Shown piece by piece: positions 1-8,795 of a stretch of 64,000 nt of DNA. The position numbers were made by a program, and so were the translations under genes. The number at the start of each line of letters is the position of its first letter. Within the stretch, counting starts at the first letter, position 1. This DNA is from Oscillospiraceae bacterium (GTDB taxonomy: Bacteria; Bacillota; Clostridia; Oscillospirales; Oscillospiraceae), in the NCBI GenBank assembly GCA_015068495.1, contig SVKL01000001.1:1-64000 (forward strand). The letters are read 5' to 3'. The notes under the pieces are model-generated. The model worked only from the letters and a program-made list of their open reading frames with translations, did no database searches and was not told where the DNA came from.

Positions 1-249
1 GGTAAGGTCTGGATCAAGATTTTCCCCGACAAGCCTTATTCCAAGAAGGGCCTGGGTACCCGTATGGGTAACGGTAAAGGCGCTCCCGAAGGCTGGGTCG
101 CTGTTGTGAAGAACCAGAAGGTGATGTTTGAAATTGGTGGCGTTTCTGAGGAAGTGGCCCGTGAGGCTATGCGTCTTGCTCAGCACAAGCTGCCCATCAA
201 GACCCGCATCATCGCTCGGGAAGTAGAGACTGAGATTGGTGGTGAATAA
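1..249 (+). CDS. rplP: 50S ribosomal protein L16 (3' part)
   Basis: The C-terminal 82 residues of uL16 are present; the gene enters from the left edge and stops with TAA at 247-249. The reading frame from base 1 gives [17 protein letters not shown], then the [13 protein letters not shown] segment typical of L16, whose loop reaches the peptidyl transferase centre and tRNA elbow in the 50S subunit. It is followed after one base by rpmC, the usual order in the S10 operon. Family and frame are clear; the missing N-terminus is only an effect of the window edge. Confidence 0.97.
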   Translation, partial: GKVWIKIFPDKPYSKKGLGTRMGNGKGAPEGWVAVVKNQKVMFEIGGVSEEVAREAMRLAQHKLPIKTRIIAREVETEIGGE

Positions 250-250
250 G

Positions 251-454
251 ATGAAGGCAAAAGAAATCAAGGAAGTTCGCGGCCTCTCCGTTGAGAAATT
301 GCAGGAGAAGCTGCAGGACCTGAAGAAGGACCTGTTCATGCTGCGTATGCAGCACGCAACCAATCAGCTGGATAACCCCATGCAGATTGCAGCGGTCAAG
401 AAGGATATTGCCCGCATCAAGACCATTATTCGTGAGAAAGAGACCAACGTCTGA
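251..454 (+). CDS. rpmC: 50S ribosomal protein L29
   Basis: This 67-residue uL29 lies near the peptide exit tunnel of the large subunit, where it contributes to the docking surface for nascent-chain factors. The start is ATG 251 (MKAKEIKEV), one base after the rplP stop; an in-frame upstream start at 236 lies inside rplP and would add a non-homologous MVVNK. The protein is a two-helix hairpin with the usual LxKLxxLKKDLFxLRxQ pattern. It is tightly coupled to rplP and to rpsQ 13 bases downstream. Confidence 0.95.
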   Translation: MKAKEIKEVRGLSVEKLQEKLQDLKKDLFMLRMQHATNQLDNPMQIAAVKKDIARIKTIIREKETNV

Positions 455-467
455 GGAGGAAGCGTAA

Positions 468-731
468 ATGACTGAAAATACTAGAGCATTCCGCAAAACC
501 AGAATTGGTCAGGTCGTCTCCGACAAGATGGACAAGACCATTGTGGTTGCAATTGAGGATAGCGTGCAGCACCCTCTGTATAAAAAGACCATGAAGCGGA
601 CTTACAAGCTGAAGGCACACGACGAAAACAACGAGTGCGGCATCGGCGATACCGTTGAGGTCATGGAGACTCGTCCCCTGTCTAAGGACAAGAGATGGAG
701 ACTCATTCGAATCATTGAAAAGGCTAAGTAA
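468..731 (+). CDS. rpsQ: 30S ribosomal protein S17
   Basis: uS17 is an 87-residue OB-fold protein that binds helices 7 and 11 of 16S rRNA early in small-subunit assembly. The sequence contains the family segments [17 protein letters not shown] and [12 protein letters not shown] in order. An AGGAGGA Shine-Dalgarno (454-460) precedes ATG 468. It is a normal-length member in its usual place between rpmC and rplN. Confidence 0.97.
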   Translation: MTENTRAFRKTRIGQVVSDKMDKTIVVAIEDSVQHPLYKKTMKRTYKLKAHDENNECGIGDTVEVMETRPLSKDKRWRLIRIIEKAK

Positions 732-745
732 GGAGGTCGGCAGTT

Positions 746-1114
746 ATGATTCAGATGGAAAGCTACCTGAAGGTTGCCGACAACACCGGCGCCAAGGAAA
801 TCCACTGCATCCGGGTTCTGGGCGGCTCCAGACGGAAGTTCGGCAACATCGGCGATGTGATCGTTGCTTCTGTTCGTAAGGCTGCTCCCGGCGGCACTGT
901 TAAGAAGGGCGAGGTCGTTAAGGCTGTTATCGTCCGTACCAAGCGGGGCGTACGTCGTGAGGACGGCACCTATGTTCGCTTTGATGAGAACGCTGCTGTT
1001 ATCATCAAGGAAGACAAGAACCCCAAGGGTACCCGTATCTTTGGACCGGTTGCTCGTGAGCTGCGTGAGAAGGACTTTATGAAGATCCTCTCCCTGGCAC
1101 CCGAAGTTATCTAA
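746..1114 (+). CDS. rplN: 50S ribosomal protein L14
   Basis: uL14 (122 residues) forms part of the intersubunit bridge to 16S helix 14. The start [17 protein letters not shown] and the internal signature region ([15 protein letters not shown], then [17 protein letters not shown]) are those of the family, as is the C-terminal [20 protein letters not shown] lies upstream at 732-736. Length and position are standard. Confidence 0.97.
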   Translation: MIQMESYLKVADNTGAKEIHCIRVLGGSRRKFGNIGDVIVASVRKAAPGGTVKKGEVVKAVIVRTKRGVRREDGTYVRFDENAAVIIKEDKNPKGTRIFGPVARELREKDFMKILSLAPEVI

Positions 1115-1128
1115 GGGGGAACCAAGGT

Positions 1129-1434
1129 ATGAACATTAAGAAAAATGATACCGTTATCGTTCTGTCCGGCAAGGACAAGGGCGTAAAGGGCAAGGTACTG
1201 GTTGCTATGCCCGCTGAAAACAAGGTAATCGTGGAGAAGGTCAATGTTGCTACTTGCCACACCAAGCCCCGTAAGCAGGGCGAAGCCGGTGGCATTGTAA
1301 AGAAGGAGACCCCCATCCGCGCTTGCAAGGTTGCTCTGTACTGCGAAAAGTGCGGTAAGGGCGTCCGCGTCGGCTACAAGAACGACGCCGGCAAGAAGAC
1401 CCGTATTTGCCGCAAGTGCGGCGCCGAAATCTAA
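1129..1434 (+). CDS. rplX: 50S ribosomal protein L24, zinc-ribbon form
   Basis: uL24 (101 residues) has an N-terminal KOW motif ([17 protein letters not shown]) and initiates 50S assembly by binding the 5' domain of 23S rRNA. The C-terminus carries two CxxC pairs (CEKC and CRKC), the zinc-containing version seen in part of the Firmicutes and lost in many others. A GGGGG-type ribosome binding site precedes ATG 1129. rplE follows 17 bases downstream. Confidence 0.96.
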   Translation: MNIKKNDTVIVLSGKDKGVKGKVLVAMPAENKVIVEKVNVATCHTKPRKQGEAGGIVKKETPIRACKVALYCEKCGKGVRVGYKNDAGKKTRICRKCGAEI

Positions 1435-1451
1435 GGAAAGGAGTTATCACA

Positions 1452-1994
1452 ATGGCTGCTACATTGAAAGAACTGTATACCAAAGAGATTGCTCCTGCCC
1501 TGAACAAGAAGTTCGGCTACAAGAGCGTTATGCAAATCCCCAAGCTGAGCAAGGTTATCGTGAACGTTGCCTGCGGTGAGAGCAAGAACAATGCCAAGGA
1601 GATCGAGGCTATCTGCAAGGATATCGCCACCATCACCGGCCAAAAGCCCATCACCTGTAAGGCTCGCAAGTCCGTGGCTAACTTTAAGCTCCGTGAGGGC
1701 GAAACTGTTGGTGTTAAGGTTACCCTGCGTGGTGACAAGATGTACGAATTCCTGGACCGGTTGTTCGGCGTAGCCCTGCCCCGTGTTCGTGACTTCCGTG
1801 GCATCAACCCCAACTCCTTCGACGGCCGCGGCAACTACGCTTTCGGCTTGAAGGAACAGCTGATTTTCCCTGAAATTGAGTACGATAAGGTAGACAAGAT
1901 TCGTGGTATGGATATCTGCATCTGCACCACCGCTACCACCGACGAGGAAGCCAAGGAGCTGTTGGAGCTGCTGGGCGCTCCCTTCCACGCTTGA
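1452..1994 (+). CDS. rplE: 50S ribosomal protein L5
   Basis: uL5 (180 residues) is part of the 5S rRNA-protein particle and contacts P-site tRNA. ATG 1452 ([17 protein letters not shown]) is chosen because it follows AGGAAAGGAG and matches the family N-terminus; the longer frame from 1407 overlaps rplX and adds 15 unrelated residues. The core motifs [32 protein letters not shown] and [17 protein letters not shown] are present. Confidence 0.97.
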   Translation: MAATLKELYTKEIAPALNKKFGYKSVMQIPKLSKVIVNVACGESKNNAKEIEAICKDIATITGQKPITCKARKSVANFKLREGETVGVKVTLRGDKMYEFLDRLFGVALPRVRDFRGINPNSFDGRGNYAFGLKEQLIFPEIEYDKVDKIRGMDICICTTATTDEEAKELLELLGAPFHA

Positions 1995-2012
1995 TTTAGG
2001 AGGAATTCATAA

Positions 2013-2198
2013 ATGGCTAAGACTTCTATGATTTTGAAGCAGCAGGCTGAGCCTAAGTTCTCCAGCCGCCGCTACAACCGCTGCAAGATCTGCGGCAGAC
2101 CCCACGCTTATCTGCGTGACTACGGCGTATGCCGTATCTGCTTCCGTGAGCTGGCCTACAAGGGTCAGATTCCCGGTGTGCGGAAGGCTAGTTGGTAA
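2013..2198 (+). CDS. rpsZ: 30S ribosomal protein S14, zinc type (S14Z)
   Basis: This 61-residue uS14 is the short zinc-binding form, with CKIC and CRIC pairs, rather than the 100-residue zinc-free paralogue. S14 sits in the 30S head and joins late in assembly. The C-terminus [11 protein letters not shown] is diagnostic. AGGAGGA precedes ATG 2013. Unlike its neighbours, the gene is followed by a 164-base gap rich in hairpins before rpsH. Confidence 0.97.
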   Translation: MAKTSMILKQQAEPKFSSRRYNRCKICGRPHAYLRDYGVCRICFRELAYKGQIPGVRKASW

Positions 2199-2362
2199 TT
2201 GGTAAGCGCAAGCTTACATTGCTAGGGTAAGAAAGTATTCAAATGTAAAAACGGTTCGGCTGGTCTCGGGAAGATGGAGTAGGCTTTTGCCTACTCGCAT
2301 TCCCCGGATACCCCCGAATCTCAACGGATTCAGTCCGTAACTTCTATAAGGAGGATATTAAC
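2199..2362 (+). promoter_or_regulatory. structured intergenic RNA between rpsZ and rpsH
   Basis: This gap inside an otherwise tightly packed operon holds three visible hairpins. 2202-2217 is a 6-bp stem closed by a GCAA tetraloop. 2267-2306 is a long hairpin whose outer CGGGAA/TTCCCCG arms and inner 8-bp GAGTAGGC/GCCTACTC stem flank a TTTT loop. 2324-2338 is a 5-bp ACGGA/TCCGT stem. None has a U-tract, so they are not simple terminators. A role as an r-protein binding site, RNase processing site or translational control element for rpsH is inference. Confidence 0.5.
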
Positions 2363-2761
2363 ATGCAAATCACCGATCCCGTAGCAGATATGCTGACCCG
2401 CATTCGGAATGCGAATTCTGCAAAGCACGAAACTGTGGATGTTCCTGCTTCTAACCTGAAGAAGGCGATTGCTCAGATCCTGCTGGACGAGGGCTACATC
2501 AAGGCTTTCTCCATCGTTGACAATGGCAATCAGGGCATCATTCACATCACCCTGAAGTATCTGGCAAAGAAGGAACAGGTCATCACCGGCCTGAAGCGCG
2601 TTTCCAAGCCCGGTCTGCGTATTTACGCCGGCGCTGAGGAGATGCCCCGCGTCCTGAAGGGCTTGGGCATTGCGATTGTTTCCACTTCCAAGGGTGTTAT
2701 GACCGATAAGAAGGCTCGCGAGCTGCACATCGGCGGCGAAGTTCTGGCCTTCGTTTGGTAA
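2363..2761 (+). CDS. rpsH: 30S ribosomal protein S8
   Basis: uS8 (132 residues) binds the central domain of 16S rRNA and in enterobacteria also represses its operon. The N-terminal [13 protein letters not shown] and the C-terminal domain ([33 protein letters not shown]) are intact. AAGGAGGA precedes ATG 2363. It is preceded by the unusual structured gap 2199-2362, which suggests its expression may be adjusted separately from the genes before it. Confidence 0.97.
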   Translation: MQITDPVADMLTRIRNANSAKHETVDVPASNLKKAIAQILLDEGYIKAFSIVDNGNQGIIHITLKYLAKKEQVITGLKRVSKPGLRIYAGAEEMPRVLKGLGIAIVSTSKGVMTDKKARELHIGGEVLAFVW

Positions 2762-2775
2762 GGAGGAAAAGCAGA

Positions 2776-3321
2776 ATGTCTAGAATTGGTAAAAAGCCGG
2801 TAGTAATTCCGGCAAATGTTACAGTGACCGTTGCCGAAGGCAATGTGGTAACTGTGAAGGGCCCCAAGGGCACCTTAACGCAGACTCTGCATCCGGACAT
2901 GATCATCAAGACTGAGGGCAATGTCCTCACTGTTGAGCGTCCCGACGAAGAGCATCTGCACAAGTCTCTGCACGGCTTGACCCGTACCCTCATCAACAAT
3001 ATGGTTGAGGGCGTTGAGAAGGGTTACAGCAAGGAGCTGGACGTCAACGGCGTTGGCTACCGTGTAGAAAAGAAGGGCACCCAATTGGTTATGAACTTGG
3101 GCTTCTCCCATCAGGTTATTATGGATGAGATTGACGGCATCACCGTAGAGGTTCCCAACCCCAACAAGATTATTGTTCACGGCATCGACAAGCAGGTTGT
3201 TGGTCAATTTGCTGCCGAAGTTCGTGGTAAGCGTCCCCCCGAGCCTTACAAGGGCAAGGGCATCAAGTACACCACCGAAGTTATCCGCCGCAAGGTTGGT
3301 AAGGTCGGTGCTAAGAAGTAA
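2776..3321 (+). CDS. rplF: 50S ribosomal protein L6
   Basis: uL6 (181 residues, two duplicated alpha/beta domains) stabilises the factor-binding region near the sarcin-ricin loop. ATG 2776 ([17 protein letters not shown]) follows AGGAGGA; the upstream in-frame start at 2755 overlaps rpsH. The C-terminal signature [14 protein letters not shown] is present, with the expected length. Confidence 0.97.
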   Translation: MSRIGKKPVVIPANVTVTVAEGNVVTVKGPKGTLTQTLHPDMIIKTEGNVLTVERPDEEHLHKSLHGLTRTLINNMVEGVEKGYSKELDVNGVGYRVEKKGTQLVMNLGFSHQVIMDEIDGITVEVPNPNKIIVHGIDKQVVGQFAAEVRGKRPPEPYKGKGIKYTTEVIRRKVGKVGAKK

Positions 3322-3336
3322 TGGAGGTGTGGCGAA

Positions 3337-3696
3337 ATGGTTAAGAATATCGACAAAAATGCAATGCGCCTGAAGCGCCATATCCGCGTCCGCGGTAAAA
3401 TCTCCGGCACTCCTGAGTGTCCCCGTTTGAACGTATTCCGTTCCAACGCAAACATTTACGCACAGATCATCGACGACGTAAACGGCGTAACCCTGGTTTC
3501 CGCCAATACGCTGGAAAAGGAATTTGAGGGAGCTACCGGCAATGCAGAGGCTGCAAAGAAGGTAGGTCTGGTTCTGGCTGAACGGGCCAAGGCTAAGGGC
3601 ATTGAAGATGTGGTCTTTGACCGCGGCGGCTATATTTATCATGGCCGTGTTGCTGCTCTGGCTGACGGCGCCCGCGAAGGCGGACTCAATTTCTAA
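3337..3696 (+). CDS. rplR: 50S ribosomal protein L18
   Basis: uL18 (119 residues) binds 5S rRNA and anchors it to the central protuberance. The sequence shows a basic N-terminus ([12 protein letters not shown]), the [19 protein letters not shown] strand region and the C-terminal [19 protein letters not shown] signature. It lies between rplF and rpsE as in other Firmicutes, after a GGAGGTG binding site. Confidence 0.97.
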   Translation: MVKNIDKNAMRLKRHIRVRGKISGTPECPRLNVFRSNANIYAQIIDDVNGVTLVSANTLEKEFEGATGNAEAAKKVGLVLAERAKAKGIEDVVFDRGGYIYHGRVAALADGAREGGLNF

Positions 3697-3714
3697 GCAG
3701 AAGGAGGAAAAGAA

Positions 3715-4224
3715 ATGGCTTACGAAAAGACTCCTAGAAATGAAGCTCCCGAGCTCATTGAGAAGGTCGTTTACCTGAATCGTGTTTCTAAGACCGTTAA
3801 GGGCGGCCGTGTTATGAAGTTCTCTGCTCTGGTAGTTGTGGGCGACGGTAAGGGTACCGTTGGCTACGGCTTGGGCAAGGCTGCCGAAGTTTCCGAAGCA
3901 ATTCTGAAGGGCATCACCGATGCAAAGAAGAATATGGTGAAGATTTCTTTGGCTGATCATGGCACCATTCCTCACGAGGTTACCGGTATTTTTGGCGCCG
4001 GTAAGGTTCTGATGAGACCCGCTCCCGAAGGTACCGGCGTTATCGCCGGCGGCGCTGTCCGTGCTGTTATGGAAGCTGTTGGCATCCGCAACATCACTGC
4101 AAGATGCCTGCGTTCCAACAACCCCCAGAACGTTGTAAAAGCAACTATGGTGGGCTTGAAATCCCTGCGTTCTCCCGAGCAGATTGCTGCTATCCGCGGT
4201 AAGAGCGTAGAAGAAATTGTGTAA
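3715..4224 (+). CDS. rpsE: 30S ribosomal protein S5
   Basis: uS5 (169 residues) contributes to decoding accuracy at the mRNA entry side. The N-terminal dsRNA-binding-like domain contains [19 protein letters not shown] and [12 protein letters not shown]; the C-terminal half contains [19 protein letters not shown]. Lys and Gly residues of the spectinomycin-related loop (VSKTVKGGR) are unchanged. AGGAGGA precedes ATG 3715. Confidence 0.97.
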   Translation: MAYEKTPRNEAPELIEKVVYLNRVSKTVKGGRVMKFSALVVVGDGKGTVGYGLGKAAEVSEAILKGITDAKKNMVKISLADHGTIPHEVTGIFGAGKVLMRPAPEGTGVIAGGAVRAVMEAVGIRNITARCLRSNNPQNVVKATMVGLKSLRSPEQIAAIRGKSVEEIV

Positions 4225-4237
4225 GGAGGGCAATCAG

Positions 4238-4420
4238 ATGGCAAACTTGAAGATTACCCTTGTTAAGAGCCTGAACGGCCGCTTGGAAAAGCAGATCGCT
4301 ACCGCCCATTCTCTGGGCCTGCGTAAGATCGGCCAGGTTACCATTCAGCCCGATAACACCCAGACTCGCGGCAAGATCGCTAAGATCGGTTTTATGCTGC
4401 AGGTCACTGAAGTAGAATAA
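4238..4420 (+). CDS. rpmD: 50S ribosomal protein L30
   Basis: uL30 is a 60-residue small large-subunit protein. ATG 4238 (MANLKITLVKSLNGR) follows AAGGAGG; the longer frame from 4217 overlaps the rpsE stop. The remaining family pattern, ATAHSLGLRKIGQVTIQPDN then GKIAKIGFMLQV, is intact. Position between rpsE and rplO is standard. Confidence 0.96.
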   Translation: MANLKITLVKSLNGRLEKQIATAHSLGLRKIGQVTIQPDNTQTRGKIAKIGFMLQVTEVE

Positions 4421-4434
4421 GGAGGAGAACAACG

Positions 4435-4875
4435 ATGAAACTTCATGAACTCTCTCCTGTCGCCGGCTCCACTTTTGTGGGCAAGCGCAAGGGCCGTGGC
4501 GTTGGTACCGGCAACGGTAAGACCGGCGGCCGTGGTCACAAGGGTCAGCATGCCCGTTCCGGCGGCAAGACCCGTATCGGTTTCGAAGGCGGCCAGATGC
4601 CTCTGGTGCGTCGCGTGCCGAAGCGTGGCTTCAACAACATTTTCGCAAAGCCCCTGACTGCTATCAACCTGACAGTCCTGAATCGCTTTGAGGATGGCGC
4701 TGTTGTGGATGCTGCTGCTTTGATTGAGGCTGGCATTTTGGATGCCTGCCCCTACGGTCTGAAGGTGCTTGCTAACGGCACTCTGACCAAGAAGGTTACT
4801 GTTAAGGCTGCGGCTTTCTCTGAGTCTGCTAAGGAAAAGATTGAGCAGGCAGGCGGAAAGGCCGAGGTGGTATAA
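4435..4875 (+). CDS. rplO: 50S ribosomal protein L15
   Basis: uL15 (146 residues) has a long glycine- and arginine-rich N-terminal extension that threads into 23S rRNA (GKRKGRGVGTGNGKTGGRGH) and a globular C-terminal domain. The segment GFEGGQMPLVRRVPKRGF is diagnostic. Its TAA overlaps the secY ATG in a TAATG junction, so secY is translationally coupled to it. Confidence 0.97.
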   Translation: MKLHELSPVAGSTFVGKRKGRGVGTGNGKTGGRGHKGQHARSGGKTRIGFEGGQMPLVRRVPKRGFNNIFAKPLTAINLTVLNRFEDGAVVDAAALIEAGILDACPYGLKVLANGTLTKKVTVKAAAFSESAKEKIEQAGGKAEVV

Positions 4876-6155
4876 TGTTTAGCACATTGCAGAACGCTTG
4901 GAGAATTCCTGAGCTCCGCAAAAAGCTGATCTTCACCATGCTGATGCTGCTGATTTACAGAATCGGTAATGTAATTCCTGTTCCGTATATCGATGCCGGC
5001 ACCTTAGCAACTTACTTTGACCAGACACTTTCCAACACCATTTTGGGCTTGTACGATGCTATGTCCGGCTCTGCCTTCTCTCAGGCATCCGTTTTGGCAT
5101 TGGGCATTCAGCCCTACATCAATGCTTCTATTATCATTCAGCTTCTGACCATTGCCATCCCCGTTCTGGAGCGGTGGGCAAAGGAAGAAGGCGAGGTTGG
5201 TAAGAAGAAGATTGATCGCCTCACCCGTTACACCACTGTGGGCTTGGGCCTGCTGTTGGGTTACGCTTACTATACTATGCTGCGTAACTACGAATCCCAG
5301 AATCTTGCCATTATCACCGAGAAGGGCTTCCTGCCCGCAGTTGTGATTATTTTGGCATTTACTGCCGGTTCTTCTGTGGTTATGTGGATGGGTGAGCAGA
5401 TTACCCAGTTTGGTATCGGCAACGGTATCTCTATGATTCTGTTTGCCAACATTATTTCCGGTCTGCCCGGAACCTTCAGCCGCTTGCTGGATCTGAAGTG
5501 GTGGATCGCTGTGATCATCGGTGTGGTGATGCTGCTGCTGGTGGTATTCATCGTATTTATCAACGATGCAGAGCGCCGGATTCCCATTCAGTACGCCAAG
5601 CGTGTGGTTGGCCGTAAGGTCTACGGCGGTCAGAACACCAACCTGCCTATCAAGGTTGCAATGACCGGCGTTATGCCCATTATCTTCGCCCAGTCCATTT
5701 CTTCTTTGCCCGCTACCATTGCGACCTTCATCGGTAAGACCGGTGAGAACAACTGGTGGTACAACAATGTTTGGTCCAGTGAGACCTGGGTATGTACCGT
5801 ATCCTACGGTCTGCTGATCTTCTTCTTTAGCTGGTTCTACTCCACCATCCAGTATGACCCCGTGGAGATTTCCAACAACCTGAAGAAGAACGGCGGCTTT
5901 ATCCCCGGTTTCCGTCCCGGCAAGCCTACTGCTGACTTTATTCACAAGGTCATCAATAAGATTGTCGTGTTCGGCGCTGTGTATCTGGCGATTGTTGCAT
6001 TGCTTCCCATCGTGGGCGGCAATCTGGTGGCCGGTGTTAAGAATCTGGCCATTGGCGGCACCTCCATTATCATCATCGTCGGTGTTGCTTTGGAGACTGT
6101 AAAGGCTCTGGAGGCACAGATGCTGATGCGCCACTACAAGGGCTTCTTGGATTAA
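4875..6155 (+). CDS. secY: protein translocase subunit SecY
   Basis: SecY (426 residues) is the pore-forming subunit of the SecYEG channel that moves proteins across or into the cytoplasmic membrane. The sequence shows ten hydrophobic segments and the two family signatures: GIQPYINASIIIQLLT near residue 77, and the second region around IFFFSWFYSTIQYDPVEISNNLKKNGGF split by its usual loop. The cytoplasmic loop before TM9 carries conserved basic residues. It overlaps rplO by one base and is followed by adk, the standard spc-operon arrangement. Confidence 0.98.
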   Translation: MFSTLQNAWRIPELRKKLIFTMLMLLIYRIGNVIPVPYIDAGTLATYFDQTLSNTILGLYDAMSGSAFSQASVLALGIQPYINASIIIQLLTIAIPVLERWAKEEGEVGKKKIDRLTRYTTVGLGLLLGYAYYTMLRNYESQNLAIITEKGFLPAVVIILAFTAGSSVVMWMGEQITQFGIGNGISMILFANIISGLPGTFSRLLDLKWWIAVIIGVVMLLLVVFIVFINDAERRIPIQYAKRVVGRKVYGGQNTNLPIKVAMTGVMPIIFAQSISSLPATIATFIGKTGENNWWYNNVWSSETWVCTVSYGLLIFFFSWFYSTIQYDPVEISNNLKKNGGFIPGFRPGKPTADFIHKVINKIVVFGAVYLAIVALLPIVGGNLVAGVKNLAIGGTSIIIIVGVALETVKALEAQMLMRHYKGFLD

Positions 6156-6170
6156 TTGGAGGCGCAAGCA

Positions 6171-6809
6171 ATGAACCTGATTTTATTAGGTGCACCCGGT
6201 GCCGGTAAGGGTACGCAGGCAGAGATGCTGGCTGAAAAGCTGCAAATCCCTACCATTTCCACCGGCAATATGCTCAGAGAGGCCATTGCAAATGGTACCG
6301 AGCTGGGCAAACAAGCGAAACAGGCGATGGACGAAGGCCGCTTGGTTTCTGACGAGCTGGTGCTCGGCATTGTAGCAGAGCGGACCGCCAAGCCCGATTG
6401 CAAAAACGGCTTTATTCTGGACGGGGTGCCTCGCACCCTGGCCCAGGCAAAGGCGCTGGATGCCATGGGCGTAAGGCTGGACCACGTGGTTTCTCTTGAG
6501 ATTGACGATGCTGTGATTGAAGGCCGTATGACCGGCCGTCGGGTTTGCCCCAAGTGCGGCGCAAGCTATCACATCACCGCCAATCCTCCCCAAAAGGATA
6601 ACACCTGCGACCAATGTGGCGCGGAGCTGGTCATCCGCAAGGATGACGCGCCGGAGACGGTGAAAAGCCGCTTGGTGGTTTACCATCAGTCCACAGAGGT
6701 TTTGAAGGACTACTATGCTGCGCAAAACAAGCTTCGTCTTGTGGAGGGCAACCAGTCCATCGAAGGTGCTTTTCAGGATATCTTGAAAGCCTTGGGAGAA
6801 AAGGTATGA
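6171..6809 (+). CDS. adk: adenylate kinase, zinc-lid type
   Basis: This 212-residue enzyme catalyses AMP + ATP = 2 ADP in the cytoplasm. The P-loop GAPGAGKGT is at residues 7-15, the NMP-binding part (STGNMLREA) follows, and the long LID carries CPKC and CDQC pairs near residues 126-149 that bind structural zinc. ATG 6171 is chosen because the in-frame TTG at 6156 is part of the Shine-Dalgarno TTGGAGG. It overlaps map by 4 bases, indicating coupled translation. Confidence 0.97.
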   Translation: MNLILLGAPGAGKGTQAEMLAEKLQIPTISTGNMLREAIANGTELGKQAKQAMDEGRLVSDELVLGIVAERTAKPDCKNGFILDGVPRTLAQAKALDAMGVRLDHVVSLEIDDAVIEGRMTGRRVCPKCGASYHITANPPQKDNTCDQCGAELVIRKDDAPETVKSRLVVYHQSTEVLKDYYAAQNKLRLVEGNQSIEGAFQDILKALGEKV

Positions 6810-7567
6810 TAGCAATCAAAAATGGACAAGAGCTTGCGGCGATGCGCCAAGCCTGTAAAATTACCGCGGCAGCCCGTGCGTTGGCAGGGGAAATGGTAAG
6901 ACCGGGCGTATCAACAAAAGCAATTGACAAGGCCGTCAGGGAATTTATTCTCGGGCAGGGTGCAAAACCGTCATTCCTGCACTATAACGGCTTCCCCGCA
7001 AGTACCTGCATCAGTGTCAACAATGTGGTTATCCACGGAATTCCCGACGGATATCTGCTTCAGGACGGAGACATCGTCTCTGTGGATGTGGGCGCTTATT
7101 ACAAAGGGTTCCATGGAGATTGCGCAGCAACCTTTCCCTGCGGTACAGTAAGTGCCGAGGCTGAAAGATTGATCCAAGTAACGAAGCAAAGCTTTTTCGA
7201 AGGTATACGCTTCGCAAGGAAAGGACACAGAGTGTCCGATATCTCCCACGCCATCCAGACGTATGTGGAGTCTAACGGTTTTTCGGTTGTGCGTTCTTTC
7301 GTAGGTCACGGCGTAGGCGCGCAGCTCCATGAGGAGCCGGAAGTACCGAATTTCGGTAGTCCCGGCCGTGGACCGAGACTACTTCCCGGAATGACACTGG
7401 CTATTGAGCCTATGGTAAACGCAGGTGTGTACGATGTCCGCGTTTTGCAGGATGGCTGGACTACAGTGACTTCTGACGGGAAACTCTCAGCCCACTATGA
7501 AAATACTGTACTCATCACCGACGGGGAGCCGGAAATACTCACCGTCGCCGAAGAATCCCGGCTTTAA
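6806..7567 (+). CDS. map: methionine aminopeptidase, type I
   Basis: This 253-residue enzyme removes N-terminal methionine from nascent proteins at the ribosome exit. The five metal ligands of the pita-bread fold are visible: D94, D105, H168, E201 and E232, in contexts VDVGAYYKGFHGD, VGHGVG, AIEPM and HYENT. The start ATG overlaps the adk stop. Its position between adk and infA is typical of Firmicutes. No separate KOW-domain protein follows, in contrast to some Clostridia. Confidence 0.97.
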   Translation: MIAIKNGQELAAMRQACKITAAARALAGEMVRPGVSTKAIDKAVREFILGQGAKPSFLHYNGFPASTCISVNNVVIHGIPDGYLLQDGDIVSVDVGAYYKGFHGDCAATFPCGTVSAEAERLIQVTKQSFFEGIRFARKGHRVSDISHAIQTYVESNGFSVVRSFVGHGVGAQLHEEPEVPNFGSPGRGPRLLPGMTLAIEPMVNAGVYDVRVLQDGWTTVTSDGKLSAHYENTVLITDGEPEILTVAEESRL

Positions 7568-7603
7568 GCCGGCCAATGGAATCAACCTTAGGAGGTTAAC
7601 AAT

Positions 7604-7822
7604 TTGGCAAAGGACGACGTAATTGAGATTGAAGGCATCGTAACCGATGCCCTGCCGAATGCAATGTTCAATGTGGATATTGGCAATGGACACATCATTC
7701 TGGCCCACATTTCCGGCAAGCTCCGTATGAATTTCATCAAAATCTTGCCCGGTGACAAGGTAACTGTTCAAATGTCTCCCTATGATTTGACCCACGGTCG
7801 AATCACCTGGAGAAGTAAGTAA
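7604..7822 (+). CDS. infA: translation initiation factor IF-1
   Basis: IF-1 is a 72-residue single OB-fold protein that occupies the ribosomal A site during initiation. The sequence ([20 protein letters not shown], then [21 protein letters not shown]) is unmistakable. The start codon is TTG 7604, eight bases after GGAGG at 7591-7595; no ATG is available at the proper position. A weak start on this low-copy factor may set its level below the ribosomal proteins around it (inference). Confidence 0.97.
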   Translation: MAKDDVIEIEGIVTDALPNAMFNVDIGNGHIILAHISGKLRMNFIKILPGDKVTVQMSPYDLTHGRITWRSK

Positions 7823-7858
7823 GACACAAGAGATTATCTCTATTGGAGGTTAAACAGT

Positions 7859-7972
7859 ATGAAAGTAAGACCGTCCGTTAAACCCATGTGCGAGAAGTGC
7901 AAGATCATCAAGCGCAAGGGTCGCGTTATGGTAATTTGCGAAAACCCCAAGCACAAGCAGAGACAAGGCTAA
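7859..7972 (+). CDS. rpmJ: 50S ribosomal protein L36, zinc form
   Basis: bL36 is a 37-residue zinc-binding protein of the large subunit. The translation [20 protein letters not shown] continues to a third Cys and a His (ICENPKH), giving the C3H zinc site of the ancestral L36. It is preceded by TTGGAGGT (7844-7851) and followed by rpsM after 18 bases. Confidence 0.97.
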   Translation: MKVRPSVKPMCEKCKIIKRKGRVMVICENPKHKQRQG

Positions 7973-7990
7973 TAGGAGGCAAAAAAGAAT

Positions 7991-8359
7991 ATGGCACGTA
8001 TTTCTGGTATTGACCTGCCCCGCGAAAAGCGAATTGAGATCGCTTTGACTTATATCTACGGCATTGGACCTGCCCGCGCTGCTAAGGTTCTTGAGATCGC
8101 TAAGATCGACCCCGACACCCGGGTGAAGGACCTGACCGAAGAGCAGGAAGCACTGCTGCGTGAGACCATCGAAGGTAACTACTCTGTTGAGGGTGACCTG
8201 CGCCGTGAGGTTGCTATGAATATCAAGCGCCTGAGCGAAATCGGCTGCTACCGCGGTGTCCGTCACCGTCGTGGTCTGCCCGTTCACGGTCAGCGCACCA
8301 AGACCAATGCACGTACCCGCAAGGGTCCCAAGAAGACCATTGCTAACAAGAAGAAGTAA
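7991..8359 (+). CDS. rpsM: 30S ribosomal protein S13
   Basis: uS13 (122 residues) lies in the 30S head and forms bridges to the large subunit and contacts P-site tRNA through its basic tail. The segments [40 protein letters not shown] and a Lys-rich C-terminus are present. The AGGAGG ribosome binding site lies 12 bases before ATG 7991. Length and position are standard for the alpha operon. Confidence 0.97.
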   Translation: MARISGIDLPREKRIEIALTYIYGIGPARAAKVLEIAKIDPDTRVKDLTEEQEALLRETIEGNYSVEGDLRREVAMNIKRLSEIGCYRGVRHRRGLPVHGQRTKTNARTRKGPKKTIANKKK

Positions 8360-8373
8360 GGAGGGATATGTAA

Positions 8374-8772
8374 ATGGCTAAAGCTACTAAGAAAGTTGTT
8401 AAGCGTCGTAGAGAACGTAAGGTAGTTGAAAAAGGCGCGGTGCATATCCGTTCCTCTTTCAACAACACCATGGTAACCGTAACCGACCTGAACGGTAACG
8501 CCCTGTCTTGGGCTTCCTCCGGCGGACTGGGTTTCCGTGGCTCCCGTAAGTCCACTCCCTTTGCTGCTCAGACTGCTGCCGAGACTGCCGCTAAGGCTGC
8601 TATCGACAACTGCGGTTTGAAGTCCGTTGAGGTCTATGTAAAGGGCCCCGGTCAGGGACGTGAGGCTGCTATCCGGGCTCTGCAGACCGCAGGTCTGGAA
8701 GTCGTAATGATTAAGGACGTCACCCCCATTCCTCACAATGGCTGCCGTCCCCCCAAGAGACGTAGAGTCTGA
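8374..8772 (+). CDS. rpsK: 30S ribosomal protein S11
   Basis: uS11 (132 residues) forms the 30S platform wall near the mRNA exit. The family signatures [36 protein letters not shown] and the C-terminal [15 protein letters not shown] are intact. The extra basic N-terminal stretch ([16 protein letters not shown]) is common in Clostridia. Confidence 0.97.
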   Translation: MAKATKKVVKRRRERKVVEKGAVHIRSSFNNTMVTVTDLNGNALSWASSGGLGFRGSRKSTPFAAQTAAETAAKAAIDNCGLKSVEVYVKGPGQGREAAIRALQTAGLEVVMIKDVTPIPHNGCRPPKRRRV

Positions 8773-8795
8773 TTTCGGAATAGGAGGATAAGAAT

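Noticed and set aside
2875-4233. 452-codon open frame on the minus strand
   Set aside because: It lies entirely opposite rplF, rplR and rpsE; its composition (Leu, Asn, Val runs) is the antisense shadow of Lys/Glu-rich ribosomal genes, with no ribosome binding site or promoter.
5004-6167. 387-codon open frame on the minus strand opposite secY
   Set aside because: Shadow of secY, His/Gln-rich low-complexity translation, no start signals.
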